Assembly: GCF_012689525.1 (NCBI RefSeq)
Contig: NZ_CP051515.1
Coordinates: forward strand, 1,240,001 to 1,304,000
From: Paraburkholderia aromaticivorans
GTDB taxonomy: Bacteria; Pseudomonadota; Gammaproteobacteria; Burkholderiales; Burkholderiaceae
Reading direction: 5' to 3'
DNA length: 64,000 nt
The notes under the pieces were generated by a model that saw nothing but the letters and a program-made list of their open reading frames with translations, had not been told where the DNA came from and did no database searches. Made by a program: the position numbers and the translations under genes. Positions 9,153 to 17,191 of the stretch are shown one piece after another. How positions within the stretch are numbered: the first letter of the stretch is position 1; every line of letters begins with the position of its first letter.

Positions 9153-10472
9153 TTAGCGATTGGCAGTGGCAACCGGGCGCTCGACGCTGGACTTTTTTGT
9201 CTCTCCGCTCGAAACGTGCACAGTCGCAGAGGCGCCTGCGGTGACGGGCTTCGGAGTTCCACCGAGCCGTTCTGGCCACCAGTGGTGGACATGCTCGCTA
9301 CCGGCCCAGATGTTGCGAAGGTATGGCGCGACTTCGTCTGCGAAGAGTTGCACGTTTTTCATCGCAAGATGCCTGGGCAGCGAACCAAACGTCAGCATGG
9401 CGTGGAGATTTCCAATACCGTAGAGCTTGAGATATTCTGCGAGCTGTTCGCGTACGGTCGCGGGACTGCCGGCGATCACGCAGCCTGCGTCGACGAGTTC
9501 GCGATAAGTTGCCGTTCGAAGTCGGTCCACCATGCCAAAGTCGCCAGGGTCTTTGACCAACGCTTCGACGCCACGAATGTCAATACCGCCCGGCAGTCCA
9601 AGCTTTTCGACCGGGATACTGCCGAGACCTTTGCGGAAGCTGTATTCGAGATGCTTCGCGTAGTCCTCTTCGGCCTGCGCGTCGGTCTCGGCAACCGCGA
9701 TAGTCTGCACAAATCCCATGCGATAGGGATTGCGGGACACACCAATCTGGTCCGCCGCTTCCCAAAACCGATCAAAAATACGCTTGCCGGTGAGCTTCGC
9801 GCCAAACCAGCTTAGGTAGTTGAAAGCCATATTCCGCTCCAGGCACATCTGCATCGTGCGCGGATTTCCGGTGCCGGTGATATACACGGGAATGTCGCGT
9901 TGCAGAGGCCGGGGCCAAATGTTGACCTGCGGGTACTGACCGAACCGTCCATTGAAAGCAAATGGTTCGGTTTGTTTCCAGGCGCGCAGGATCAGTTCGA
10001 GGCCTTCGTCGAAACGCGGTCGGATTTCAATTGGGGGAACGCCATTGTTGATCGCGGCATCATATGAGAGACCGATCGGAAAACCGGCAACGAGGCGTCC
10101 TCCGCTTATCACGTCGATCATGGCGTATTCTTCGGCGACGCGAAGCGGCTCTCGTGCCTTGCCCAGCGAACGACCCATCGGGACGATCGCCACGTCGAGC
10201 CCTTCGGCCTCGGTCATATACGCCAACGCACTGGCGATGAGATCGGGATTGGGGACCATGTCGTACGCCGACTGGCTGTGCTCGGTCACTGCGAGTCCGT
10301 CAAAACCCGAGCGTCCGGCGAACATCAGTACGTCAAGGAAGTCGCGCATCGACGAATAAACGCCGTCGCGCGTAGTGAGCGAGTAGGGTGTACTGCAAAC
10401 GGATTCGTACTGTCGTTCGAAATCATCAGGCAGGCCCCGGTAGGGGGCTTGCGAGAACAGAGTGATTTTCAT
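9153..10472 (-). CDS. LLM class flavin-dependent monooxygenase
   Basis: 439-residue luciferase-like (bacterial luciferase / alkanesulfonate monooxygenase fold) protein. Family signs include GFDGLAVTEHSQSAYDM near residue 60, DVISGGRLVAGFPIG near 125 and YITGTGNPRTMQMCLE near 200. These enzymes use reduced FMN from a partner reductase, and a flavin reductase gene lies 50 bp upstream in the same operon. The start at 10472 (MKITLFSQAP) follows GGAGGAGAC. In context it may make hydroxyquinol or oxidise its precursor. The last ~45 residues (T/S/A-rich) look like an extra unstructured tail. Confidence 0.82.
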   Translation of the reverse strand: MKITLFSQAPYRGLPDDFERQYESVCSTPYSLTTRDGVYSSMRDFLDVLMFAGRSGFDGLAVTEHSQSAYDMVPNPDLIASALAYMTEAEGLDVAIVPMGRSLGKAREPLRVAEEYAMIDVISGGRLVAGFPIGLSYDAAINNGVPPIEIRPRFDEGLELILRAWKQTEPFAFNGRFGQYPQVNIWPRPLQRDIPVYITGTGNPRTMQMCLERNMAFNYLSWFGAKLTGKRIFDRFWEAADQIGVSRNPYRMGFVQTIAVAETDAQAEEDYAKHLEYSFRKGLGSIPVEKLGLPGGIDIRGVEALVKDPGDFGMVDRLRTATYRELVDAGCVIAGSPATVREQLAEYLKLYGIGNLHAMLTFGSLPRHLAMKNVQLFADEVAPYLRNIWAGSEHVHHWWPERLGGTPKPVTAGASATVHVSSGETKKSSVERPVATANR

Positions 10473-10522
10473 GTCTCCTCCATAGGTATTGGAAACCACG
10501 TGGTGTCGTAGAAGCGACGGAT

Positions 10523-11098
10523 TCAAGCCGCCTCGGTATGCTGTTGCAGTCGGTGAGCGGCGCCTATCCAGCTGGGAACAGGCGGGTTATCCAAGCTCAG
10601 GACCATCGGCCCATCGAGCATTGGCAGGCCAGCGCTGGTAAATCGACCGTCACTGAATAGCAGCGGGGCACCCTCGCGCGTCAGACTGCTTGTCACCTCG
10701 CCAATCTGCAACACGTGATCGCCACCGTCATAGCGTTGCCAGGGCTTACACCTGAAGACGGCGATCGCCTCAGACAGGCTTGGCGGATCATCGCCGCTCG
10801 TGGCATCCCATGCGATAGCGCTGCCGGGCTGAGGTCGGCCGGCAAAATGCATCGCCACGTCCATCTGATCGGCGCGCAGCACGTTGATTGCGAAAGGTAG
10901 TCGATCGATCGCGGCGCTGATCCTGGTTGTGCGAGACAACGAGACCAGGACCAGGGGTGGGTCAAGCGACACCGACGTGAACGAGTTCAACGTTGCTCCG
11001 CGAACGCCGTCGGCGCTCAGGTAGGTCACCACCGTTACGCCTGTAGCGAACCGGCCAAAGCACTGGCGCAGATTGCGAGCATCTGTCTTCGCGTCCAT
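10523..11098 (-). CDS. Flavin reductase (HpaC/DIM6-NTAB family)
   Basis: 191-residue flavin reductase-like domain protein, expected to supply FMNH2 or FADH2 to the neighbouring monooxygenase using NAD(P)H. Typical motifs are FGRFATGVTVVTY (~res. 12-24), GATLNSFTSVSLDPPLVLVSL (~33-53) and FAINVL (~69-74). The ATG at 11098 follows GGAGAGGAA; upstream in-frame residues are not conserved-looking. It lies between the LLM monooxygenase and maleylacetate reductase genes, completing a two-component oxygenase. Confidence 0.87.
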   Translation of the reverse strand: MDAKTDARNLRQCFGRFATGVTVVTYLSADGVRGATLNSFTSVSLDPPLVLVSLSRTTRISAAIDRLPFAINVLRADQMDVAMHFAGRPQPGSAIAWDATSGDDPPSLSEAIAVFRCKPWQRYDGGDHVLQIGEVTSSLTREGAPLLFSDGRFTSAGLPMLDGPMVLSLDNPPVPSWIGAAHRLQQHTEAA

Positions 11099-11205
11099 CT
11101 TTCCTCTCCATAGTGTGGCGTGGGAGAACCGTCGACATCGAGCGGTCGTCAAGCACGCCTGTAACCGCCGTCCTTGGCCGTCTGGCTTCGGACGCATAAC
11201 GTGCG

Positions 11206-12273
11206 TTATGGTTTTGGCGCACGGCCCTCGAATGCGTCCTGAAGCAGCGCACGAATCGGTCCCTGTTCGACGGGCCGCGGATTCGGGTACGGACTGGAGC
11301 TCGCGAGTTTCGCCGCCCGATCGAGATCTGACTCCGACATGCCGATGTCACGCAGTGCAAGTTGAGTACCGCCGGTCTGAGCAAGATCGAAAGCACCGAG
11401 TGGTGCGTCTACCGTGCCGAGCGCGTTAGCAATACGATTCATTGCCTCAGGTGCGGCGCGCGCGTTGTATGCCAACGCATGCGGAAGAACGATGGTGTGA
11501 GTCGCAGCATGTGGAAGGCCAAAGCTGCCACCGAGTGTATGGCACAGCTTATGATGTAGCGCCATGCCGACTGAGCCAAGCACGGTTCCTGCTAGCCACG
11601 CGCCGTAAAGCATGAGCCGACGCGCTTCAACATCGCTTCCGTCGGCACACACGGCAGGAATGCCTTTGGCGAGCGCAGCGATGGCCTCTTCGGCCAGAAG
11701 GCTCGTTACAGGATTCGCGTCGGGCGCATACAATCCTTCCGCTGCATGGGCGAGGGCATTGATGCCGCTGGTAACAGACATCGCCACGGGTAACGATAAC
11801 GTCAGTTCCGGATCGTAGATAACGGCGCGAGGTAGTACTCTGCGGCTGGTTCCAGTGTTCTTGATTCCGGCTTCGGTGATGCCATAGATTGGCGTCATCT
11901 CGCTTCCCGCATACGTGGTCGGAATGGCAATAATGGGTAGATCCGATTTGAGCGCGATCGCTTTGCCGAGGCCGATCGCAGAACCGCCGCCAATCGCAAT
12001 CGCACAGTCTGCGTGCAGGGACCTCGCGACGGCCTGCGCTTCTGTGACGACTTCGATGGGCACGTGCATGGCGGCTCCGCTAAAGACGCCGATCGCGCGA
12101 TTGCCTGGCTTAAATGCGATTGCCTCACCTAGCTCGCGTTGTGCGGGCGAACACAAGACCAGCGCGCGAGTCGCCCCAAGTGCACGCACCTCTTTTTCAA
12201 GGTGCTGCAAGCTGCCAGCGCCGAACAGGACGCGACCGGGGTTAGCGCGGTAGATGAAATCAGGTACACGCAT
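11206..12273 (-). CDS. Maleylacetate reductase
   Basis: 355-residue iron-containing alcohol dehydrogenase-fold protein of the maleylacetate reductase type, converting maleylacetate to 3-oxoadipate with NAD(P)H. It shows the cofactor glycine motif AIGGGSAIGLGKAIA (~res. 92-106), PTTYAGSEMTPIYG (~117-130) and the metal-site region HHKLCHTLGGSFGLPHAATH (~238-257). The start has GGAGTGAG upstream. Its place next to an intradiol dioxygenase matches the hydroxyquinol pathway, where the ring-cleavage product tautomerises to maleylacetate. Confidence 0.9.
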   Translation of the reverse strand: MRVPDFIYRANPGRVLFGAGSLQHLEKEVRALGATRALVLCSPAQRELGEAIAFKPGNRAIGVFSGAAMHVPIEVVTEAQAVARSLHADCAIAIGGGSAIGLGKAIALKSDLPIIAIPTTYAGSEMTPIYGITEAGIKNTGTSRRVLPRAVIYDPELTLSLPVAMSVTSGINALAHAAEGLYAPDANPVTSLLAEEAIAALAKGIPAVCADGSDVEARRLMLYGAWLAGTVLGSVGMALHHKLCHTLGGSFGLPHAATHTIVLPHALAYNARAAPEAMNRIANALGTVDAPLGAFDLAQTGGTQLALRDIGMSESDLDRAAKLASSSPYPNPRPVEQGPIRALLQDAFEGRAPKP

Positions 12274-12374
12274 GTCTCACTCCAACAGGTAGTCGACCCG
12301 ATGGCGACCCGTCCCTATGCCATCGAGTTCGAACTGAACACGAAGGTGCTCAGGGGGAGTTGCAACGTGTCCGA

Positions 12375-13250
12375 TCATTTTGCAGATCCGCTGGGATTCA
12401 GGACGAAGTCATAGTCGAGCGTGTAAAACTCCTCGTCTTTCCCGTCGGCATCCGGCGACGATTCATGGAACACCCAATCGGCGATAAGGCTTGAGCGCAC
12501 GCCGAACACGGCGTCCGAGTCGAGGTATCGACCATCCTTGCGGAAGACATGCGTAATCAGCCTCTCGTATCCCGGTGCCTCGATCATGAAATGCAGATGC
12601 GCGGGCCGCCATGGGTGGCGGCCTAGCGCCCAAAGCAGGGCGCCGACCGGACCATCGTGCGGAATCGGATAGTGCATTGCGAGAATGGAACGGAAGCTGA
12701 AATTGCCATGCGCGTCGCTAAGCAATCGGGCGCGTGCACGATGTTCGTGTTGTCCCGATTCCGACGGCGTCTGTACGTCGTAGAAGCCTTCTTCGTCGGA
12801 TTGCCAGACATTGATCACGGCCTCCGGCACGGCCTTACCGTCCAAACCTCGCACCTGGCCCCGCACGTAGCATGGAGCGCCCTTGGCGCCGTTGGAAATA
12901 TCAGAGCCGTTCTCGAGCGCCGGAGCACCGTCGACGAAGAACGGACCGAATACAGTGGATTCCGTACAGCCTTCGGGTTTCGCATTGTTTTGCGCCGTCA
13001 CCAACATGGATAAACCACGAACGTCGGATAGCAGGATGAATTCATGCCGTTTGTCGTCAGTGATGTGACCGGTGTCTTTCAGAAACTTGATGCCTGCATG
13101 CCATTCGGCCTCCGTGAGAGCGATCTCGCGGGCGAATGTGTGGAGATGCTGGACCAGACCGGTCATCACCGTCCTGAGCCGATCATTCTCGCAACCGGAC
13201 ATGGCGGCGATGACTGCCTGTGTAATCGTGTCTTCGTTGATGTTCCGCAC
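12375..13250 (-). CDS. Hydroxyquinol 1,2-dioxygenase
   Basis: 291-residue intradiol dioxygenase that opens hydroxyquinol (1,2,4-trihydroxybenzene) between its two adjacent hydroxyls using Fe(III). Iron ligands are visible: tyrosines in EGFYDVQ and HYPIPHDGPVG, histidines in HPWRPAHLHF. The N-terminal helical linker domain (EDTITQAVIAAM onward) is present. I chose the GTG at 13250 because GGAG lies about 8 bp upstream and the protein then has normal length; a frame from 13376 adds residues unlike the family. It is the first gene of the operon running down to 8307. Confidence 0.9.
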   Translation of the reverse strand: MRNINEDTITQAVIAAMSGCENDRLRTVMTGLVQHLHTFAREIALTEAEWHAGIKFLKDTGHITDDKRHEFILLSDVRGLSMLVTAQNNAKPEGCTESTVFGPFFVDGAPALENGSDISNGAKGAPCYVRGQVRGLDGKAVPEAVINVWQSDEEGFYDVQTPSESGQHEHRARARLLSDAHGNFSFRSILAMHYPIPHDGPVGALLWALGRHPWRPAHLHFMIEAPGYERLITHVFRKDGRYLDSDAVFGVRSSLIADWVFHESSPDADGKDEEFYTLDYDFVLNPSGSAK

Positions 13251-13640
13251 GACCGTGTCTCCGCTATAACGTTTGAGAGGATAATTTCGGACAATTGATG
13301 AAAGACTGTGGGAATGTCGCCATTGGAGAAAAACCCTGAAATCCAAACGCTTAATGCCGCTCGGTGGAAGAATCAAAGACTGCGGATTGACGGCTCCCGA
13401 CGAGCCGTCTAACCGTGATGCCTCAATCTGACGCGTGCTCGCAGGTTCGGATGGCTACATCAATACCCGCAACCATGAAATCCGATATCGATACGCAACG
13501 ACGATCTCCACCGCGGGATTCGGGAAGCGCCGGTTAGATTCTGGCAACAGGGGCGCTATGCATCATCGCAAAGCGTTGCTGGCTACCGTGAGCGCGTTCA
13601 ACTACAGGTTAGAGGCTGGCAGAAGATCGCGGAAGCCCTC
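13251..13640. promoter_or_regulatory. Upstream region of the hydroxyquinol operon
   Basis: About 390 bp without a gene, expected to hold the minus-strand promoter. It contains a perfect 8-bp-arm hairpin, GACGGCTC-N5-GAGCCGTC, at 13389-13409. I see no convincing -35/-10 pair and no copy of the LysR-type promoter found at 16.6, 25.4 and 28.2 kb. Confidence 0.35.
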
Positions 13641-13800
13641 ATGTTTCGATAGAATCCATCGTTCGGGTTAATAGATACGCGAACTTTGGCGCTTGATCGA
13701 TACCGTCGAGCACATCCTCGAGGTAGCGTATCTCTGCCGCACGCACCCAGCGCGCCAGATCGCGCAGTGCAATGTCTTCGTGTTCAGGATGGTCTAAAAG
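13641..13800 (-). pseudogene. C-terminal stump, probable quinone-oxidoreductase/CurA-type MDR
   Basis: A minus-strand frame ending at 13641-13643 encodes LRDLARWVRAAEIRYLED, then VLDGIDQAPKFAYLL. This fits the C-terminal pattern of NADPH-dependent medium-chain reductases (L..WV..G.I.Y.EDV.DG...AP.AF..L). The conserved last strand is replaced by unrelated residues and no N-terminal part is present. It is a short fragment, so the family call is tentative. Confidence 0.45.
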
Positions 13801-13865
13801 ATGCAAAGGTAGAGGCAGCGCGCGCCCGTTCGATGCTCGCTGGCTCTTCTCCCTGAGCGGATGAA

Positions 13866-13921
13866 TCAGATCGCCCAGCCTCCGTCAACGGCGACCTCGG
13901 CGCCTGTCATGAAGGCGCTTT
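13866..13921 (-). pseudogene. C-terminal tail of a short-chain dehydrogenase
   Basis: Minus-strand codons end in SAFMTGAEVAVDGGWAI and a TGA at 13866-13868. This is the standard SDR C-terminus (MTGxxxxVDGG). Nothing upstream in the frame continues the gene; a different gene stump begins at 13928. It is a remnant. Confidence 0.65.
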
Positions 13922-13927
13922 GATTCT

Positions 13928-14110
13928 TTAGAAGCCGACGCTTCGGCGCCCCTTGAGATTCAACATTGCACGAGCTTCATCGGGTGTCGCCACTTGAAGC
14001 GAAAGGGCTTCTATGATTGTGCGAATGCGCTTTAACTGCGTAGCGTTGCTACTTGCGAGCTTGCCAGGGCCATCCCAAAGGGAGTCCCCGAGTCCGACAA
14101 GTGACGCGAT
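13928..14110 (-). pseudogene. C-terminal stump of a BKACE (beta-keto acid cleavage) enzyme
   Basis: The minus-strand frame encodes VGLGDSLWDGPGKLASSNA, then TQLKRIRTIIEALSLQVATPDEARAMLNLKG. This matches the ending of BKACE/DUF849 enzymes (VGLEDN..GPG..A.SNA..V..I..I...L...VATP.EAR..L). These cleave beta-keto acids with acetyl-CoA. The other ~240 residues are missing: the homology ends at the junction with the GntR fragment near 14,100. Confidence 0.65.
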
Positions 14111-14546
14111 CGAGAGTGGCAACCTCGAGTGGGAAGGGGCGTTGCTAGCAGCCTATCATCAGGTGAACAGCATACCGCCGATCATCGGGAATCCAGAACG
14201 CGTCAACCCGACATGGGATCTCGCGCACGACAAGTTTCACTCGACCTTACTGGAAGGATGCAGATCAAAGTGGCTCAAGCGTTTCGCCGCAACCCTGCGC
14301 ATCCAGACAATCCGCTACCGGGATCAGTCGATCCAGGCCCCTCACGCGGCTTCACGCAATTTCGCGCAAGAGCACGACGACATTGTAAAAGCCGTACTCG
14401 CGCGTGACGCTGACCGCGCGTGCGAACTACTGTGCCAGCACTTCGCCGCCACGACTGAACTGGTGATCGAGGACATCGCTAGCGACAAGCCCGCGAAGAG
14501 CGAAGGCGCAGCGCGAGGCCGGACACGGGCGCGGTCCACTACGTGA
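14095..14546 (+). pseudogene. FCD effector domain of a GntR regulator, lacking its DNA-binding part
   Basis: The conserved part (from SDAIESGNLEWEGALL, near 14,095) is the FCD ligand-binding domain of a FadR-subfamily GntR regulator. It includes the histidines in AAYHQV and DKFHSTLLEGC and the late AQEHDDIVKAVLARD motif. The N-terminal winged helix is absent. The sequence upstream reads as a BKACE stump on the other strand, so a deletion or inversion fused the two. A plus-strand frame is open from 14013, but its first ~27 codons have no family counterpart. Confidence 0.65.
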
Positions 14547-14576
14547 TGCCGTGAAATGAAACGCGTTGTCTGCGTG

Positions 14577-14611
14577 GACCGCCTGCTCGAGTTAACTTGA
14601 GCAGTGCGGTC
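14577..14611. terminator. Long hairpin between convergent units
   Basis: Arms GACCGCCTGCTCGAGTT and AACTTGAGCAGTGCGGTC pair along about 17 bp with one bulge and one G-T pair. It lies between the GntR fragment (plus) and the NTF2-like gene (minus) and could stop transcription from both sides. No strong T-run is present. Confidence 0.5.
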
Positions 14612-14662
14612 ACGCCGTTATACAGATCGCCGTCACTCTTGTAGCCTGGGTTCGAAGGGCCG

Positions 14663-15322
14663 TTAGTCCAGCGTGGCTCTAGCCAGAAATGGGGCGAGGA
14701 GCTCCCGGGCGATCTCCGGCGTCACGACGTCGGCGGGCGCCAGTTTCTCATAGGTGTAGCTCTCCGGGTCGTCGTAGATCCGCTCCGCGATGAGCTTCGG
14801 CTTCGGCTCGTTCGTGTACGTAAAGATCTGGAAGAGGTGATGCGTCATCAGGTAGTGCGCCGCAGGGTCAGCGTCGATGCCGTGGTCCTTCAGACACACG
14901 CCGGGTACGACGTGAGTCCATACGGCTTCCGTCGTGACGCCGTAGTCGTCGACGCCCATATTCATGGTTCGCGCGCCCATCACGTTCTGGCGTGTTTCAG
15001 CGGCTTCACGATAAAACCCCTCGACGGCTACCTTGCCCGTCAGGACGTGCATCTGCCGCCGGTCACCGACGCGGTACATGGGCTCATCGACCGTGAGTTC
15101 AGGAACGATGATCTGATTCCAGTATCCCGCCACTTCCAGCAGCAAATGGCGGAAGTAGTTCTTTAACATGGCCCGGTGATGAGGGTTGGTCGTCTTGTGG
15201 AGAAAAGCTTCGACTTCCCGGGGCCATTGGGTTACGTCGAACTTTGCGGGGACGTGCATCAACGTCAGCGCATCTGTCGTGGGCATTTCTCGGCCTGGCG
15301 CCGCCAGGTTGGCATATTTCAT
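14663..15322 (-). CDS. Conserved hypothetical protein, possibly NTF2/SnoaL-like
   Basis: 219-residue soluble protein of uncertain family. The middle, with paired aromatic and acidic residues (LLEVAGYWNQIIVPELTVDEPMYRV split over ~75-100), could be an NTF2-like fold, but no catalytic motif is recognised. The ATG at 15322 follows AGGAG at ideal distance. An earlier ATG at 15415 sits directly after the upstream FAH stop and would add 31 residues. It follows the FAH-family gene on the same strand, so the two are probably co-transcribed and may act in one aromatic pathway. Confidence 0.6.
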   Translation of the reverse strand: MKYANLAAPGREMPTTDALTLMHVPAKFDVTQWPREVEAFLHKTTNPHHRAMLKNYFRHLLLEVAGYWNQIIVPELTVDEPMYRVGDRRQMHVLTGKVAVEGFYREAAETRQNVMGARTMNMGVDDYGVTTEAVWTHVVPGVCLKDHGIDADPAAHYLMTHHLFQIFTYTNEPKPKLIAERIYDDPESYTYEKLAPADVVTPEIARELLAPFLARATLD

Positions 15323-15417
15323 GACTTGCTCCTGCTGGTTGTGCGGATGGAATTCAAATAACGTGCAGGTTTGCGCTGCTGCTTCAGACAGGCGATCTTG
15401 CGCCGTTGCAGACATGA

Positions 15418-16113
15418 TTAGCGCACCTTCACGCTCAACTCTCCCAGACCGGTGATACCACCCGTCATGATGTCCCCGCGGTGGACGGGGCCTACACCTT
15501 CGGGAGTGCCGGTATAGATAAGATCGCCAGGCTGCAGTTCGAAATACGTGGACAGATTGGCGATGATTTCAGGCACAGACCAGATGAGCTTGCTGAGGTC
15601 TGTCCTTTGTCGATCCTCGCCATTGACCTGTACCCAGAGCGCACCTCGGTCGATGTGGCCGATTTCGCTCGCTCTATTGAGCGGCGCGATGGGCGCTGAC
15701 TGATCGAATGCTTTGCCAAGTTCCCACGGTCGCCCCTTGTCACGCAGCGCTAACTGCAGGTCGCGCCGGGTCATGTCGAGACCGACCGCGTATCCAAAGA
15801 CATGAGTCAGTGCATCTTCTACCGCGATGTCACTGCCTGCGCTTCCAATCGCTACGACCAGTTCGATTTCATGATGGTACTCACTGGTCTTCGACGGATA
15901 CGGAACTTCGACGGTCTTTCCGATTGGGACATTCACGATGGCATCTGCCGGCTTGCAGAAGAAAAACGGCGGTTCGCGGTTCGGGTCGAAGCCCATCTCG
16001 CGAGCGTGGGCGGCGTAGTTGCGGCCTACGCAGTAGATACGCCGAACCGGAAAGACGGAGTCGCCGCCCTGGATCGGCACGGCCGGCACGGGTAAAGTGA
16101 ACTCGATGCGCAT
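15418..16113 (-). CDS. Fumarylacetoacetate hydrolase-family protein
   Basis: 231-residue FAH-fold enzyme. Motifs are RRIYCVGRNYAAHAREMG (~res. 21-38), the metal ligands in SEYHHEIELVVAIG (~77-90) and GDLIYTGTPEGVGPV (~202-216). Small FAH proteins with this pattern hydrolyse maleylpyruvate or fumarylpyruvate, or decarboxylate related diketo acids. A gentisate dioxygenase-like gene lies at 29817 without a hydrolase beside it, so this enzyme could serve that route; that link is inference. The start at 16113 (MRIEFTLP) has AGGAC upstream. The 3' neighbour is the NTF2-like gene. Confidence 0.85.
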   Translation of the reverse strand: MRIEFTLPVPAVPIQGGDSVFPVRRIYCVGRNYAAHAREMGFDPNREPPFFFCKPADAIVNVPIGKTVEVPYPSKTSEYHHEIELVVAIGSAGSDIAVEDALTHVFGYAVGLDMTRRDLQLALRDKGRPWELGKAFDQSAPIAPLNRASEIGHIDRGALWVQVNGEDRQRTDLSKLIWSVPEIIANLSTYFELQPGDLIYTGTPEGVGPVHRGDIMTGGITGLGELSVKVR

Positions 16114-16560
16114 GAAGGCAAGTCCTTTTTTCAATAGCCGCTAGTCGATGATCCGTGCCGGCAATTCTTCGAGCCCGGACCGAGAGTTTGTTTGAGCGCC
16201 GCGACTTGAGGCTCCCGGGTAACAAATCCCCGTGGTTGTCGGCCGGCGCCGTTGTACAGCGACAAGGGCGTAATGGATCCTGTCGTACCGCCGAATTTGA
16301 TCGGGCGAGGGCATGAACGCAACGGCACCGTTGGCCTGTCAGAGCCCGGTGGTCGTGGTTGTGCTCGTTTCTCAAGTGACAGGAAGTATGGTTGTGCGCT
16401 GCGTCCGCGTCCAACGATGAATACTGACATCGTGATCTCGAAGTCAGATCGCCGCGTCCCACTTCGGCTTGCCTGGCGGTTTTTGTGCGGCGCAACCCTT
16501 AGACGTAGCCGCTTGAACGGAGCATGCGCGAACGTGGGTCCGCTGCATCTTGAGACATTG
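16114..16560. other. Intergenic region with an unassigned minus-strand coding-like stretch
   Basis: About 450 bp. A minus-strand frame ending at 16131 encodes a protein-like segment (IKFGGTTGSITPLSLYNGAG, then RQPRGFVTREPQVAALKQTL) immediately upstream of the FAH gene. No matching start or N-terminal domain is visible and I do not recognise the family. It may be another gene stump. Confidence 0.3.
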
Positions 16561-16563
16561 ACG

Positions 16564-16628
16564 ATCGTTAATGCAGATCAAGCGCCCAATTTTCATCATT
16601 AGACAGTGATCGCAACTCCTCCGATAGT
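16564..16628 (+). promoter_or_regulatory. LysR-type promoter, copy 1
   Basis: ATC-N9-GAT dyad at 16564-16578 (a T-N11-A LysR box), then 20 bp, TTAGACA at 16599-16605, 17 bp, and GATAGT at 16623-16628. The first gene downstream is the SnoaL-like gene at 16683. The layout is identical to the sites at 25347 and 28160. Confidence 0.7.
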
Positions 16629-16682
16629 TTGTCCAATCCACGTGCAAGGAACTTGGACGTGCAACCAATCCCGGAGACTGCC

Positions 16683-17132
16683 ATGCAAATTCAACCGATG
16701 ACGGACGAGCAGCGCAAAGCTGTTGCGATAGAGTTTTTCAGGCGCGTAGATCGTGGGGGCGACGTTCTTGAACTATTCGACGAGAAGGCCGAATTCTATT
16801 TCCCGAAATGGGGTATCGCCCATGGTCGTGGAGAGATTGCCCAATTTCTCGAAGACCTGACGAGTATCCTCGCTGAAATTTCGCACGACATGTCATATGC
16901 GAATTTTATTCAGCAGGGCGATCAGGTGGTGGTCGAAGCCACTTCGTCTGGGAAGCTGAAGAGTGGCGCGGTGTGGCGAGCAGGGACTACACATGCCGGG
17001 CGGTGGTGCGACGTATTCGAAATTCGCGACTTCAGGATTCAACGCTGCTTCGTCTATCTCGATCCCGACTACGCAGGAGCCGACACGGAACGCTATCCAT
17101 GGCTCGCTGGCAAGCCAACGAGCCGTTATTGA
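16683..17132 (+). CDS. SnoaL-like / nuclear transport factor 2-family protein
   Basis: 149-residue cone-shaped NTF2-fold protein: helix, then FDEKAEFYFPKWGIAHGRGEIAQFLEDL (~res. 35-62), ending in strands with FEIRDFRIQRCFVYLDPDYAG. Such proteins are small isomerases, cyclases or hydratases; no specific reaction can be assigned. The ATG at 16683 has GGAG 8 bp upstream. It is the first gene after LysR-type promoter copy 1, with a LysR gene 59 bp downstream on the same strand, suggesting one transcription unit. Confidence 0.75.
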   Translation: MQIQPMTDEQRKAVAIEFFRRVDRGGDVLELFDEKAEFYFPKWGIAHGRGEIAQFLEDLTSILAEISHDMSYANFIQQGDQVVVEATSSGKLKSGAVWRAGTTHAGRWCDVFEIRDFRIQRCFVYLDPDYAGADTERYPWLAGKPTSRY

Positions 17133-17191
17133 CTTGACACGACGCTCGGAAGGCGATATTCCTCGATAAATACCATTCGGGAAATCGATGT

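Noticed and set aside
13389..13409. Hairpin upstream of the hydroxyquinol operon as a terminator
   Set aside because: No T-run on either strand and no gene that would end there; kept only as part of the upstream region.
15323..15415. Upstream start for the NTF2-like gene
   Set aside because: The ATG at 15322 has a far better ribosome-binding site; the extension shows no family similarity. It remains a possible alternative.
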